From: Casuarina equisetifolia
Taxonomy: Eukaryota; Streptophyta; Magnoliopsida; Fagales; Casuarinaceae
DNA: 64,000 bases
Assembly (NCBI GenBank): GCA_028551475.1
Contig: CM052358.1
Coordinates: 26,376,853 to 26,440,852, forward strand
Direction of reading: 5' to 3'
The stretch's first letter is position 1. Each line of letters begins with the position of its first letter. Shown here in pieces: positions 46,326 through 58,139 of this stretch. Under the pieces are notes generated by a model, which did not search any database, was not told the origin of the DNA, and worked only from the letters and a program-made list of their open reading frames with translations. Position numbers and translations under genes: made by a program.

Positions 46326-47095
46326 TTTTAATAGCTGCAAAGTGTATAAAATCTCCAAATAAAAAGTAAATTATTATTTTGTAAACATAGAAATTGCTTT
46401 GGTTAAACCACTTAAAGTCTTCACTATTCTTTATATTTATTAGTATGTTTGTAAACCATATATCAAAAAAATAATTTTACATAAATATTTGAAAAGCCTC
46501 GTATGGTGTGTCATTTAATGAGTTGTTGTAACAGAGCTACTAGATATAAAAAAATTCTAATAGCTCCTAGAAGCATAAAAATAATACCAAACTAAGATGC
46601 GAAAGCTACTAGGCAATTACTCCTCCAACAATTGGGACCACCGTTTGACAACCTTCACCAAAGCTTCAAGATCCCATGGCACCTTCCACTCAAATTATAT
46701 AATACATAACTTCCCACTTCTACATACTTTACCCATCTCAACTCGGATTCTGCAGTTACTTTCATTATTTTATGGCCTTTAACTACTACTCAAATGGTCT
46801 TTTGGGGACGCACGCCATGGCCTATTTACTGTCACTGAACTTTCAAAACCAGGACCAAGCAGCTGATAGGCAGTTGAGACTGGAAACTTTCGACAGTAGA
46901 ATAGAAAGTTCGGTCTGTCTAACAAATACTGACCCTTTTGGTTAGAACGTTTGGTTTGTCCTCCCCGTCTCATACGCTCGGTCCATGAACCCAACTCCAA
47001 GAACCCAAAATCTACCAGTCAATCCAAGCAAAACCTCTTGTTTCGGCTCCTCATCATTGGGTGCTGCATAGGTTGATCAGCCAACATAGGAGCTC

Positions 47096-47137
47096 CACGT
47101 GTCCGATTCAGTCTCGGAGAAGCATGGGGTATATATA
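47096..47137 (+). promoter_or_regulatory. Promoter-like site: G-box plus TATA
   Basis: CACGTG at 47096-47101 is followed 28 bp later by TATATATA at 47130-47137, preceded by GGGG, as in many plant core promoters. Transcription would begin near 47160-47170 on the plus strand. No protein gene was recognised downstream. Confidence 0.4.
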
Positions 47138-47164
47138 GAAGTCATTCTGCATAATATAGAAAGG

Positions 47165-47575
47165 AATTCTGCAGTTTCTGATACATGAACTTTCTTTAGT
47201 CTTTCTGTTCACCTTTTTTCTTTAACTTTTAGTTCTACTTGATTAGATTTCCTTGACCCCATTCGATCATTGAGAGTTCTTAGAGCATTGCATTACGTGA
47301 AAAGAGCTCAGAAGCACGAACGGCTTCCCCCGGTGCATGATTTCTGCTGCGAGGTTTTCTGCAGGTATTTCAATCATGGCCTCAAAGCTTTTCGTTCTTA
47401 GTTTTGGTCTTCTTCTTCGTTGTCATGGCTCTTAAACATGATGAATGGCATAGAAAATTCCCTCTCTCCAAAGAAGTGAAAGAAACCACCCATTTTTCTG
47501 TTTGTTCCAGAAGTTTTGAGGCCGAAACATGCATTGTTGCAGGCTCAAAACGGCCATTGCAGGAAAAAACTTAGA
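47165..47575 (+). other. Possible short transcript downstream of the 47.1 kb promoter
   Basis: An ATG at 47337 opens a very short frame (MISAARFSA) that meets a GTATTT donor at 47365. An acceptor (TTGCAG at 47537-47542) could join it to a second piece, giving a 20-residue peptide ending at a TAG near 47573. Read without splicing, the frame gives 33 residues. Nothing is recognisable, so a non-coding RNA or an upstream-ORF leader of an unseen gene is equally possible. Confidence 0.2.
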
Positions 47576-50254
47576 ACCCTTGTGGGCGAAGATATCTGTC
47601 TTTTGTTTGGTAGTTTTGAAAAGCTATATTGTTTTAGTGCTTGGAAATGGAAGGTCAAGAAGGGTAGTTTTAGCACGTATTCCAACATTGGTCCAGTCAG
47701 TCAATCGATGCTTTCTATATCTAGCTCTAGCTGAAAACCATAGACCCTTTAAATGCGACCTTTGCAGTACAAATCCAAATAACAGATCGTACTAACCAAA
47801 ATTGTTAGTAAAACATTATACTAAACATACTAACATAAGTTTTGTAAATACAGTTGTAAATATAGGGGCATAGCTTAGCCAGTAAGCCATTGGTATGTTA
47901 AAAACGTTCACTTTCTTTCTTAAAATCAATTATTAAGAGAGAAAATAGAGTCAGATATAAGGATGGTTGTAGACTAAGATATTCAAATATTTTTAATGTG
48001 TGATTTCTTCTTATTCTCAAAGTTGTCATGTATGAGCATGCAATGAAGTATAAAGAAAATTAAGGAAAAAACAAAAACCCACTTTGTTTCTATGAACACT
48101 TCCTCGAACAAGAACTGGAATCCATTTTTTATTACTTTTCTGAACTCCTATTGTACGTTACGTATTGGGCTATTAAATTAGTAGATCCCCAGAAAATATT
48201 GATTAAAAAAGGGAGTATAAAACTAAAGAACTAAATGGTCAAACAAGTGCAGCACAACCAACTAAACTTTTCTGCAACAAGTCAACCATCTACCAATCAT
48301 ATGGTCCAGCCACGACTGGTGGTTCGAGTTGAGGGTCAGATAGGAGTCCAAGGATGTTTTGTCAAACATATAACTGTTTACGACCGTGGGTACCCTCAGA
48401 TGAACGAATCTTGTCAGACTTTATTTTTCGTATGGTTGTCTGTCCCAAGCTGGTCACTAAATATTAACTTATTTTGGGGCTTGTTTCTTGCAGCTCGGCT
48501 CCTTAATATTGCTGTTTTTGTCACTAGAAACTTCTCGGGTTTCCATAAACTGAATTATTTGGGTCTTTGCGTGTTGTGATTCATGGCCCTTTGTGGGAAA
48601 CTTCCTTATAATATCGAAGACTCTGTGGGTCTGTTTTTCCACGGTGGAATTAATCAAAGGTTGAATTTTTTAAGAGTTGTTCAAAAAATTGGAGCTTAAT
48701 AGTTCTGACTGTTAGCTTTGTGGTGTGTTGAATGGGTTGTACCCATTTGAAATTAATTAAACATGTGAAGCTAAATTTAGGTAAGAACAGGAAGCTAGTT
48801 GGTTTGTTTCTCTGATCAATACTACCATAGAAAGGGCTTTCCTTGCTTTGGAGAAAAGTAAGGAGAGAGGGTGATCAAGAATGAAACTTTGCCCCAGTTT
48901 GGTTGCTGAAGAAATAGGAGTTTGGTCCTCCTGCTGATCTGATCATGTTAATTTGAGAAGGTTCTCAGCCTTGATGTTGATAAGAAAGATAATAGAGAGA
49001 GTCGAATTGGTAAGTATGAAAGTTGAATGTATATGATATTGCTTAAATTTGGTTTGGTATGTTTTTATGTATAAAAAAATCATCATTTTTTCAATAAGTC
49101 AGTTTTAAAGATGAAATAAACTTTGTAATACTACAAATTTTCAATATTTGAGAATAGGGTGAGTATTGAAAATAATATATATCTCATATTTCTTAAATTT
49201 GATTCTAGTATATTCTACATATGGAAAAACTAAAATCTTCTCAGTAAGATGGTTTTAAAGATGAGATAATCTTTCTAATACAAGAAATTTTCAACGCTTG
49301 AGAAAAGGGTGAGTAAAACTTTTACCAATATCTTCTTTTTTATTTTCTTTTTAGGTTTTTGTTTTTCTAATTTTGAATAGACAAACAGAAAAACTTTATG
49401 TCCTAGGCCTTTTCAACTTCTTATACTATTTGGGCCTGATTTTGACATTAAAGCACCAATTTTGGACCTGAGGCCTAGCTCAAGTGGTCTTGAAATACGC
49501 CCATGATGAGGTACTAAGAGTGGTTTTCGTCTTCTCTGGCGTGGGTGGATTGGGCCAGAAAAGCCCATGGTAGGCCCATGACGTCATGGATGTTGTTATG
49601 GTGAATGGACTTGATGAAACGAGCTGAAAGGACATCTGAGCCTCACTCTAAAGGCCTGGAAAGAAGTAGATGGAAGTTATTACAGCGGACTGTTTCTTAG
49701 TCGACGTAGTATCTTAATGTTGTTATAGATTAATGTCTATTAACTTTAACTTCTTCATGTACACCACCTCATTCATATTGCTTTCAGGTTTCAAAGCCTA
49801 TTCATTACTGTCATAGCTATCCGATTATATCATCTTAGCTAAATTAGGCAAATAAAATTCATGTGTTTTTTTAATTAACTCTCATGTGTTATTTCTTTGA
49901 TATATCCCATGTATTATTTGTTTGATTATCTGGTTTTTGGACCGACATAAATTTTTTCACCATATTGAAAAAGTGTTGCTCTTAAGTATCGTAGAAGTAG
50001 GAAAAATCTCAAACTATGTTGAACTTTATATGTTATTTCTTTGATTATGCGTGTTGCTTTGTGGGTGTTCTTTGCTTTGGTACCATGTTCATTTTTAATT
50101 GCTAGTAGTTGCTACTAAAATAGTTTCAAGAAACTTTGTTGAGGATCGTTAACATCATTACAAACCATTCTCTAGAACACCTCTCCCATGGTTCAAATGA
50201 ACCCTTTAGGATGCCAAATGCCTTAAAATTATATGACCCTAGTTCAACCACTTT
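47576..50254. other. Intergenic, no gene seen
   Basis: AT-rich, without a recognisable coding region. A 114-residue open frame at 48235-48579 has no motif. A two-unit duplication of about 150 bp lies at 49042-49320. Confidence 0.4.
49042..49320 (+). repeat. ~150 bp duplication, two units
   Basis: Units begin CTTAAATTTG near 49042 and 49192, share CAGTTTTAAAGATGA(A/G)ATAA, AATTTTCAA and TTGAGAA..GGGTGAGTA, and end near 49160 and 49320. Confidence 0.65.
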
Positions 50255-51265
50255 ATCTTCTTAGATTGAATAAGATCATCTTGTTTTGGTTAAATCCTTT
50301 GTTAGTCACTAATTAGCTTGGCCACTTGTGATTTCTTGTATGAATCTTGAGTTTATTGCTTACTCCTTTTCATTCATTTTTATTCCTTAGCATTAGATTA
50401 TGGTAGGTAGTTCAATTATTTCAGCTACTTAGATCAAATAAGATCATCTCATCTTTGTTTAAACTCTTTATTCTTCACTAATTAGCTTGATTAGTAGTGA
50501 CTTATTGTATGAATCATGAGTTTATGTCTTAGTGCAATCTTTACTCCTTTTCATTTGTCTTTGTGCCTTAGTATTAGATGATCGTAGTTAGTTCAATTAT
50601 GTTAGCTACTTATATCAAATAATATCCTCTAGTTATTCTTCACTAGTTAGCTAGATTATTAGTGAATTCTTGTATGAATTTTGAGTTCGTTTCTTATTGT
50701 AATCTTTACTCCTTTTCATTCATACTTACACCTTAGTATTAGACAACGATAGTTAGTTCAATTATGTTAATTACTTAGATAAAATAAGATCATCTCGTTT
50801 TGGTTAAAATCATTTATTCTTCACTAATTAGCTTGATTATTAGTGATTTATTGTATGAATCTTGAGTTTATTTATTATTGCAATCTTTACTCCTTTTCAT
50901 TCATACTTCACCTTTGTATTAGACAACAATATTTAGTTCAATTATGTTAACTACTTAGATCAAATAAGATCATATCATTTTGGTTTAAACCTTTATTCTT
51001 CACTAATTAGTTTGATTATTAGTGATTTATTGTATGAATCTTGAGCTTATTTCTTATTGCAATCTTTACTCCTTTTCATTCATACTTATGCCTTGTTTAG
51101 ATGAAGGTAGTTAGTTAAATTACGTTAGCTACTTATATCAAATAAGATCATCTCATCTTTGGATTAAGCCCTTTATTCTCATTAGTTAGTTTAGTTACTA
51201 GTAATTGGATATATGAGTCTTGAGTTTATTTAATATCTCTACATGTTTTCATTCATTTTCGAGTT
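50255..51265 (+). repeat. ~165-182 bp tandem array, about six units
   Basis: The block CTTAGATCAAATAAGATCATCTC recurs near 50262, 50429, 50609, 50773, 50955 and 51133. Each unit also has TTATTCTTCACTAATTAGCTTGATTA, TTGTATGAATCTTGAGTTTAT, GCAATCTTTACTCCTTTTCATTCAT and TTAGTTCAATTATGTTAGCTAC. Identity between neighbours is high in the middle of the array. No open frame is conserved. Confidence 0.85.
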
Positions 51266-52027
51266 CGTGTAAGTAAAATCCTATAATCTTTAGTTCGTTA
51301 ACATTTCATAATTTACTTTCAGCCGTTTCACCATTGCAACACAAAGGAGTTTAGTTCACTGTAATTTCAACAACTGGTCTGCTGAAACAAGTAAGTGTTT
51401 TCCTTCCTTTAGATATGTTTCAAACTACTGAATACTCAAATGGCTTTCCATGATTGTACTTGTTAAAGCACCTTAAGATTCTTGAAGAAATCAACAGATC
51501 AGCGACTGGTTTCCTTCCTATCATGTTTGTGAAGATTGCCTTTTCAGCTTTTGTATATGATGCAGTGCTTTCAATAGATGGAAAAGTTATACGCTTTCAC
51601 TTTTCAACCCATGTACGATGAAGCTCCTTTTAGCATGGAAAGGTTATATGCTTTCCCTTTACAGATTACGCATATGATTAGGTTCTTTCCAAGAGATGGG
51701 AAAATAGAAGTGAAAACTTTTCACCTTCAACATTCTTCCTTGATTCTAGAGATTATCACCTCTACCTATGCCATTCTAAAGAACAGTGTAGGACATTAAA
51801 CAAGATTTAGGTAACGTAAGCCACTCTTTAACAAGCCAAAATTCAAACCCTCAAAATAGGTTATCTATCTTTCTCATTCCAGAAAGGAATCTATAAATAG
51901 AAAGCATCAACTTAAATAGAAGTTTTAGGAAATCCCTGTGAAATCAGTTTCCTTAACTCTACGAAAAAGTACTTGGACGAACGAAGTTTTGCACGCTGGA
52001 AAGCCACAAATAGTATTAAGATGAAAC

Positions 52028-52425
52028 CATTTCATGCATGTAGATTATTCTTATTCCTATGATTTCTTGTTGGTCCCAGAGAGCCTCAAACAGGTCTTCG
52101 ATGACGTTTGCTGAATGAATGGCGAGTGTACAAGGGTGATAATTTCTTAGGAAATTTAACCGTGTTTTGTGAGAAGCCTCGAAACCCCTAAACTAAAGTT
52201 TGAAGAGTTTACAAGGGGGAGCCACATTTCATGCATGTAGAATCCATATTCCTGTGATTTCTTGTTGGTCCCAAAGAGCCTAAAACAGGCCTTTGGTTAA
52301 GTTTGCTGAACGAATGTCTAGTAGACAAGGGTGATAAGTTCTTAGGAATTATTTTAACCTTGTTTTGTGAGGAGCCTCGAAACCACTAAAGTAAAGTTTG
52401 AAGAGTTTACAACTGGAACCACATG
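52028..52425 (+). repeat. ~197 bp tandem duplication
   Basis: Units begin CATTTCATGCATGTAG near 52028 and 52225 and share GATTTCTTGTTGGTCCCA, AAGGGTGATAA, GTTTTGTGAG..GCCTCGAAACC and AAAGTTTGAAGAGTTTACAA. Confidence 0.85.
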
Positions 52426-52597
52426 AAACTTAAGAATATCATTCTGAGAAGCTCTTCGTGGGTGGACTTTTAAGACTTGGTTGATGTTTGCATGTGATAT
52501 AGGGAAGGAAAGCCTAGAATAGTACGTTAAGTTATCCTAGATCAACTAGGGATAGCTAAAGTCCTCATTGAACTTAACTGATGGAAACTTCGTATGA

Positions 52598-53000
52598 CTT
52601 AAGGCCATGCTCTTAAACTTAATGCCTATAAAGTTTTCCAAGGACATTAAGAGGCCATATATGCTCTTAAGCTTAGAGTTATCATGTTTTTGTTCACTTT
52701 TCTAGGAGAAGCTATATGTATTAAAAGAAATTTATATAACTTCAGGCTAAGCTCTTAAACTTAAGGCCTATAACATTTCCCGTGGACATTAAGCGGCTAT
52801 AAGGGAATATTACTCCACCAAGAAGAGGTTATTGTGTTTTTGTTCACTTTTCTATGAGAAGCTATATGTATAAAAAGAAATTCATATACCTTAAGGCTAA
52901 GCTCTTAAACTTAAGGCCTATAAACTTTCCATGGACATTAAGCGGCGATAAGGAAACATTACTACAACAAGAAGAGGTTGTCGTGTCTTTCTTCACATTA
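52598..53000 (+). repeat. ~150 bp tandem repeat, about three units
   Basis: GTTAT(C/T)(A/G)TGTTTTTGTTCAC near 52678 and 52828 and its variant near 52977 mark a 150 bp period. Units share GAGAAGCTATATGTAT, GCTAAGCTCTTAAACTTAAGGCCTATAA and GGACATTAAG(C/A)GG. The first unit (from about 52598) is incomplete and more diverged. Confidence 0.85.
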
Positions 53001-53845
53001 GCGTGAGGTAGGCAGTGCTCAAGTTCTTGTCGAGTTTCTGATCACTCCACACATGGCGACCAACGTGCATGCCTTGAATTTCATTCAGAGTACAAACACC
53101 AAATCCCTTTAGTTTCGGTTGCATTCTTCTGAAGATATATATGTGAAAAGCATGATTACACCTCAATACTTTGATATTCTTAGATAGGAATCATTCTTCC
53201 TTTCAAAGTAATACATTACATGCAATATTGCGACCATTGAATCTGCTAAGAATGTCAAATAACATACAAAATCACTTAGGAAAGGGTGTGGGAGAGGATC
53301 AATTCATTACTAGTTGTCATGAAATGGTAGCTTCCGCACCACTAGCTTGTCTTGTGTGGACACTTGTTGGCAAAATGATCTTCTTTCTTGCTTCTCCCTG
53401 ATTTTGAATCAAGTCATCAACTTTCCTTCTCATTAGTTATACAGTTCATTACTCTGGTTCGTCATTTTTGACTATTGGGAACTTAAGCACTTAAATGAAA
53501 TAATGGCTTGCTGTGTAATATCTGTATCTTGGACTAAAAACTTGGAGTTCATATTTCATAACATAGAAACAATAACAAATGAAATGCTTTCAACTTCTGA
53601 ATGAAGTATATTCACACACTGAAACCCATTCAGATGGACTCTATAATATTATTACATCTGTTCAGTCTGTGCTTTGTCTACGATAATCATAATACATCAC
53701 CACACACGACAGCCACGAAAATAATATGTGGAATAAGAATACAAAAACATACGTAAAATGACACTACCACAAACCCTAGACTTCTCATAATCTAACCACC
53801 TGCATTTTCTTGCCCAAAGCAATGCAGATGGCATACATGGAAATA

Positions 53846-55177
53846 CTAATCAACTCGATCGGCAGCCCTCTTGGGATCTGTTTGGTTGAAGGAGGAAGTC
53901 ATGATTGCAGATTCCCAGCCAGGGCCGAGGCCGAAACTCGAAGCAGTGATGGAAATCAAAGGGTCAGACACTGGCCCCATGACAGTTCCAGGCGGGTGCA
54001 ACTGGTGGTGGGCGGCGAATGCATCGTCGTTGATCAGTGAGTTCAGGAACGACGAGAAGACATCGTCGGTACAGTTGTTTATGTCGTCGTCTTCTTCCGG
54101 GCTGAGTCCGTTGTTGCTTCTCAAACCCACCCCGGAGCCATGGGAGTTTGGCAGATTCGTGTAGCCATGAATTGCCGTCGAACCAGCTGCTTGGAACTGA
54201 CCCATATTGGTGCTTTGGAAGTATCCGTTTTCCTTGATGGCGATTCCATTGTCGCTGTTGGGGCTTTCTTCTGTGAGCACAGGAGAAGCGGGACTGGGGT
54301 TTGGGGTTGGGATGTGATTGGTTTTTGATGAAGATGGTTTGGCGTTGTCGGAGGAGCTGGGATTCAATGGCTTGTGGGTCCTCGGATCTATCCCTTGGCT
54401 GATCAGCTTCTTGCTGAGGTGCGTATTCCAGTAATTTTTTATCTCATTGTCTGTACGTCCCGGAATTCTCCCAGCTATCAACGACCACCTGATTAAATAC
54501 AAAAACAGAACAGTTTAGATCATAAGAAAGCTGTAACTACTTGTGCTGCTGCTGCTGCTGATGATGTATGACATGGAGATGTTGAAGGATTTGAGAGCTG
54601 AATTTGGTTGTAAACCAAAATTGGCAGAAATGATTGAGATGGTACTGTAGGAAACATACAAGAGACCCTTGCCCTAGGAAGCTGGAGGAAGAAGAAAGGA
54701 ACGAAATGGACAGTGAACCCTAGCTGGCTGAAGTGATCAATGATATCCTTTATCAGATTTAGTGAAACCCAAGAAGCCATGTTTCCGGGGAAGTGCAATG
54801 AGTAGATTAATCGTGTCGGAGATGGATTACCGGTTGCCGAGGAGGCGATGCAGGCGAAGAATGAGATCTTCTTCGTCGGGGGCGATCTGGCCGCGCTTGA
54901 CTGATGGTCGGAGATAGTTCATCCATCGAAGGCGGCAGCTCTTGCCGCAGCGGAGTAGCCCCGCCCGCTTCGGGAGGGTCCGCCACCGGCCCTCGCCTTC
55001 CTTCTTGATGTAACTGGACAGAAGCTCGTCCTCTTCAGGCGTCCACGGCCCTCGCTTAATCCCCACCTTGCTGCAGCACGGTGTCGTCGTCGTGGTCGTC
55101 GACTTCCCCGTCGCCGGCCCCGAAGCTCCTCCTCCGGCCTTCGCCGCGGCCGATGATGATGACGATGGGTTCCTCAT
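53846..55177 (-). CDS. MYB5: R2R3-MYB transcription factor, MYB5 type
   Basis: Nuclear R2R3-MYB of the MYB5 clade, which works with bHLH and WD40 partners in proanthocyanidin/flavonoid, seed-coat mucilage and trichome control. Two exons on the minus strand, 55177-54831 and 54488-53846, with a GTAATC donor and CAG acceptor, give 990 nt and 329 residues. After a Ser/Ala/Gly/Thr-rich start comes [15 protein letters not shown], then R2 (about 41-92) and R3 (about 94-143) with the usual Trp residues. The bHLH-interaction signature [13 protein letters not shown] is intact. [13 protein letters not shown] follows R3, and [14 protein letters not shown] near the C-terminus is the MYB5 hallmark. The intron lies after GNR, the standard second MYB intron position. 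The 5' flank carries a CT microsatellite. The clade call is firm; orthology to a specific MYB5a/b copy is not claimed. Confidence 0.93.
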
Positions 55178-55184
55178 ATCCCTT

Positions 55185-55187
55185 CCT

Positions 55188-55218
<31 letters not shown>

Positions 55219-55226
55219 CTCTCTCA
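55185..55226 (+). repeat. CT/CTTT microsatellite in the MYB5 5' UTR region
   Basis: CTCTCT and CTTT runs immediately upstream of the MYB5 start codon; on the transcribed strand it reads GA-rich. Such GA-rich leaders are common in plant genes and may bind GAGA-type factors (inference). Confidence 0.85.
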
Positions 55227-55574
55227 AACCTTTATCTTCAGACGGAATGCTGCGCTGCTCTTCCTATATGCGTGCGCGCGTGTTTCGACGCGTTGTAAGC
55301 GCGAAGTGGATTGGACCTACTCCCCAGTGGTGTTTCAGTTCGATTGCTTTCCATGATTGGCTTAGCAGGCTTTCTCTGTAAATTAAGGGCTGATGTGTTC
55401 TTCGGAGGATAATCCCCATAATCACTGGGCCTTGAAGAGCGTCATCACACGCGTTTAGTTTGGAGCCTAAACATTATGCTACTGTCCCGGAGTTTTTGTA
55501 TGTTGATTGGAACCTTTCCTTGACCAAATAAGCAAGTAAAGTGACATTCTTTGTTATGGATAAAGCACAATCAT

Positions 55575-56110
55575 TTCTTAACAATTATCAATTATTAAAA
55601 ATTCTGATATTCCGAGAGATACACTTATTTGATAAACAGAAACAAACAATTACATATTTTTGTTTAATTATTGTCTTTCTTCTACTCTTTTCTTAAAGAT
55701 TAAGGTTTCAAGATCTTTCACCATCGTGATAATTGATCCTTTTTTTTATTTTTCTTATGCAACTGTAGGCTATCAAAAAATACACTTATTTAATAAATAA
55801 AAATGAAGTATTTTTCTATTTTTATTTAATTATTGTCTTTCTTCTACTCTTTTCTTAAAAATTAAGGTTTCTAAATCATTCACTATTAGGACAAGTAAGT
55901 AATAATACTAAGCAAATGAGTGAATGACAAGATAAGATCTAAATATGGCTTAGATTCTTTTTTCTGAGTGAGAAATATTATTTTTATTTAATATAGTTCT
56001 TTTTTAATAATTATCAATTATTAAAAATCCTGATAATTTTAAAAAAAATACGATTATTTGTTATACTCTTTTCTTAAGGAGTAAGGCTTCCAAATCTTTC
56101 ACAATCAAAG
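55575..56110 (+). repeat. Three diverged repeats upstream of MYB5
   Basis: Units share AATTATCAATTATTAAAAAT(T/C)CTGATA, TACACTTATTT, TTTAATTATTGTCTTTCTTCTACTCTTTTCTTAA and a TAAGG(T/C)TTC.A(A/G)ATC(T/A)TTCAC block, near 55580-55730, 55765-55890 and 56000-56110. They lie 0.4-0.9 kb upstream of the MYB5 start. Confidence 0.7.
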
Positions 56111-58139
56111 ACTGAGCGAGTGACTGTAGTTTCTCCGTGCGCCTGCTGAAAGCAACCAAGACAGCTCGGATGACTAGGAGATGGGACCCACGTGGCCACT
56201 AACGGGTTAGAGATGGGACCCACTTTTTCGAATATTCTCACAGTTTGAAGAAAAACAGCTCACTGCGGAAGCACCTGATCAAAACCCTTCCAAAACTACG
56301 GACGATGCTCGTGGCTCTTTAGGCGTCGGTATCTCCTGCCGTCACATGCACCGGGTTTTTCGTGAGGGCGGTGATTGCTGCGGTCGTTGGTTAAACAGCG
56401 TGCCCCTACGGGAAGCGGGAAGTAGACCTTCGTGCTACCCTCCTACTTTTGTTAGTTTCCCCTTTTGGGGGCATAAATTTTTTAAGTCTTGTTTTTGTCC
56501 GAAGGAAGCATAAATGATATTTTCACAAATTATATTAATAACATAATAATTATATCTCGAATAAATATAGAACATGATATAAGTCTAACATTTAGAAAAT
56601 ATAAAATGTCATACTTATTAAAAAAAGTAATGAGTCTATTCTAGCCACACCAACATAGCTGAAAACTATCCTAAGGTCTTTTTTTTTTTTTGTTTTGTTT
56701 TTTCTTTCCAAAGTATCAATTCTACATCCGACATGATTTCAGATTTAAATTAGTTATGTTTTATCATATATGGTTTTAAACCTAATAATACTTGATATGT
56801 AAAAGAGTGTTCTTAGTTACATCCTATTCTATGCTCATTATATCTTGGTGGCATTGATATTAGAATAACCTTTTGGTATATAGAAGGGTGTTGAAAACCA
56901 TGAGTACAAATATAAGGTAAAATTTAAATAAAATAAAAATTTATTAACTATTGACCTAACTTTTAAATTGAGGATTTGGTCTTTTTGATGAAACGTACAT
57001 CAATAATGTTTCAATTCACTCACTTGCTTTTAGTATGAAAAAAACATGAAATAAATAATTAATGAGGTGCTAGACTTAAAACGCAAACGTTGATCTTACA
57101 TAAAAAATAAAGATTTACTTATTTTCTTAAAACTGATTATTAAAAGAAAATTTCACTATTACTATTATGAAAGATACAAAACTCGTTGTTATTATCGAAT
57201 TCGTTCACAAACAACAATATAGTTAATGATTGATGTTTAACACATTGTAGAAAAGCAAGTTCAATGCATCATGATGCATGAAATTTCTCTTTGAGAAATC
57301 TGATGGCTGGCTCGAAAATTACTCCTAAAGTTAAATCTGTGAAAGCAAAAAGGAAACTCAGTACAGGAAAAGAAGCAAACTACAAAATTGCACTAGTCTG
57401 AATTATTACGGCGGACTTAAAAGTGTTATATTAAGTCTGTGAGGTTGTGCACATAGGTATAGTAACAAGTCGCCGTGATAACTCAAAACAGTACATTTTG
57501 ATGACGGTCAATTACTCAATTGCATGTGCTCAGACGCTCTCCTTTCATTGCCGGAGAACTCCTCAAACTGTCAAGCAATCTCACGATGGCCTCTCCTCTT
57601 TAGGCAAGTTTGAATGATTGTGCTTCGTCCATTGCGATAATGCCTCCCCAATGCTTCAAAAAGTATGCTTAGTTTCTCTCATAAAAGCTAAGTTAGTTTT
57701 AGTCGACAAGAACACTAATTGATTGCAATTAAAGGATAGAGGATATTGGCAAAAATTAAAGGTCCAACTCTCAAAACATTGTGCCTGTTTCTCTTTTTCT
57801 TTACCTGTGTTTAAAACTTGCTTTTTATAACTTGAATAAATTATTAAATATTTATTGCATGTTATACAACAATATATATATATATATTGGTGGAATAGGG
57901 ACGGTATCCTTATCATTTATATTGATAACATAAGTAAACTAAGGTGTCAAACCTATTAGAAAAATATATAGGGCAGGGCATAATACTACAACAATATATT
58001 TGGTTAAAATTATTACAAGCATTTGAGTTTCATTATATCATGTACAATAACAATTAACCAACCTCTCATTTAATCACAAAATTCACAACATAAATATGAT
58101 ATGATGAAATGAATATAAAACTTAAATACATATTTGTTT
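56111..58139. other. Intergenic, no gene seen
   Basis: No recognisable coding region. The stretch 56120-56460 is distinctly richer in GC than its surroundings, without a supported open frame. There is an (AT)n run near 57870-57888. Confidence 0.45.

Larger units (their letters stand above)
43491..47090. other. AT-rich interval, no gene seen
   Basis: No recognisable protein gene on either strand. It holds a dispersed repeat copy (44455-44640), a 14 bp palindrome at 44719 and an (AAAAT)n tract near 46300. Open frames of 60-75 residues have no motif. Confidence 0.45.
51266..53845. other. 3' flank of MYB5, no gene seen
   Basis: No recognisable coding region. It contains two separate small tandem duplications (52028-52425 and 52598-53000). 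The last few hundred bases should hold the MYB5 3' UTR. Confidence 0.45.
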
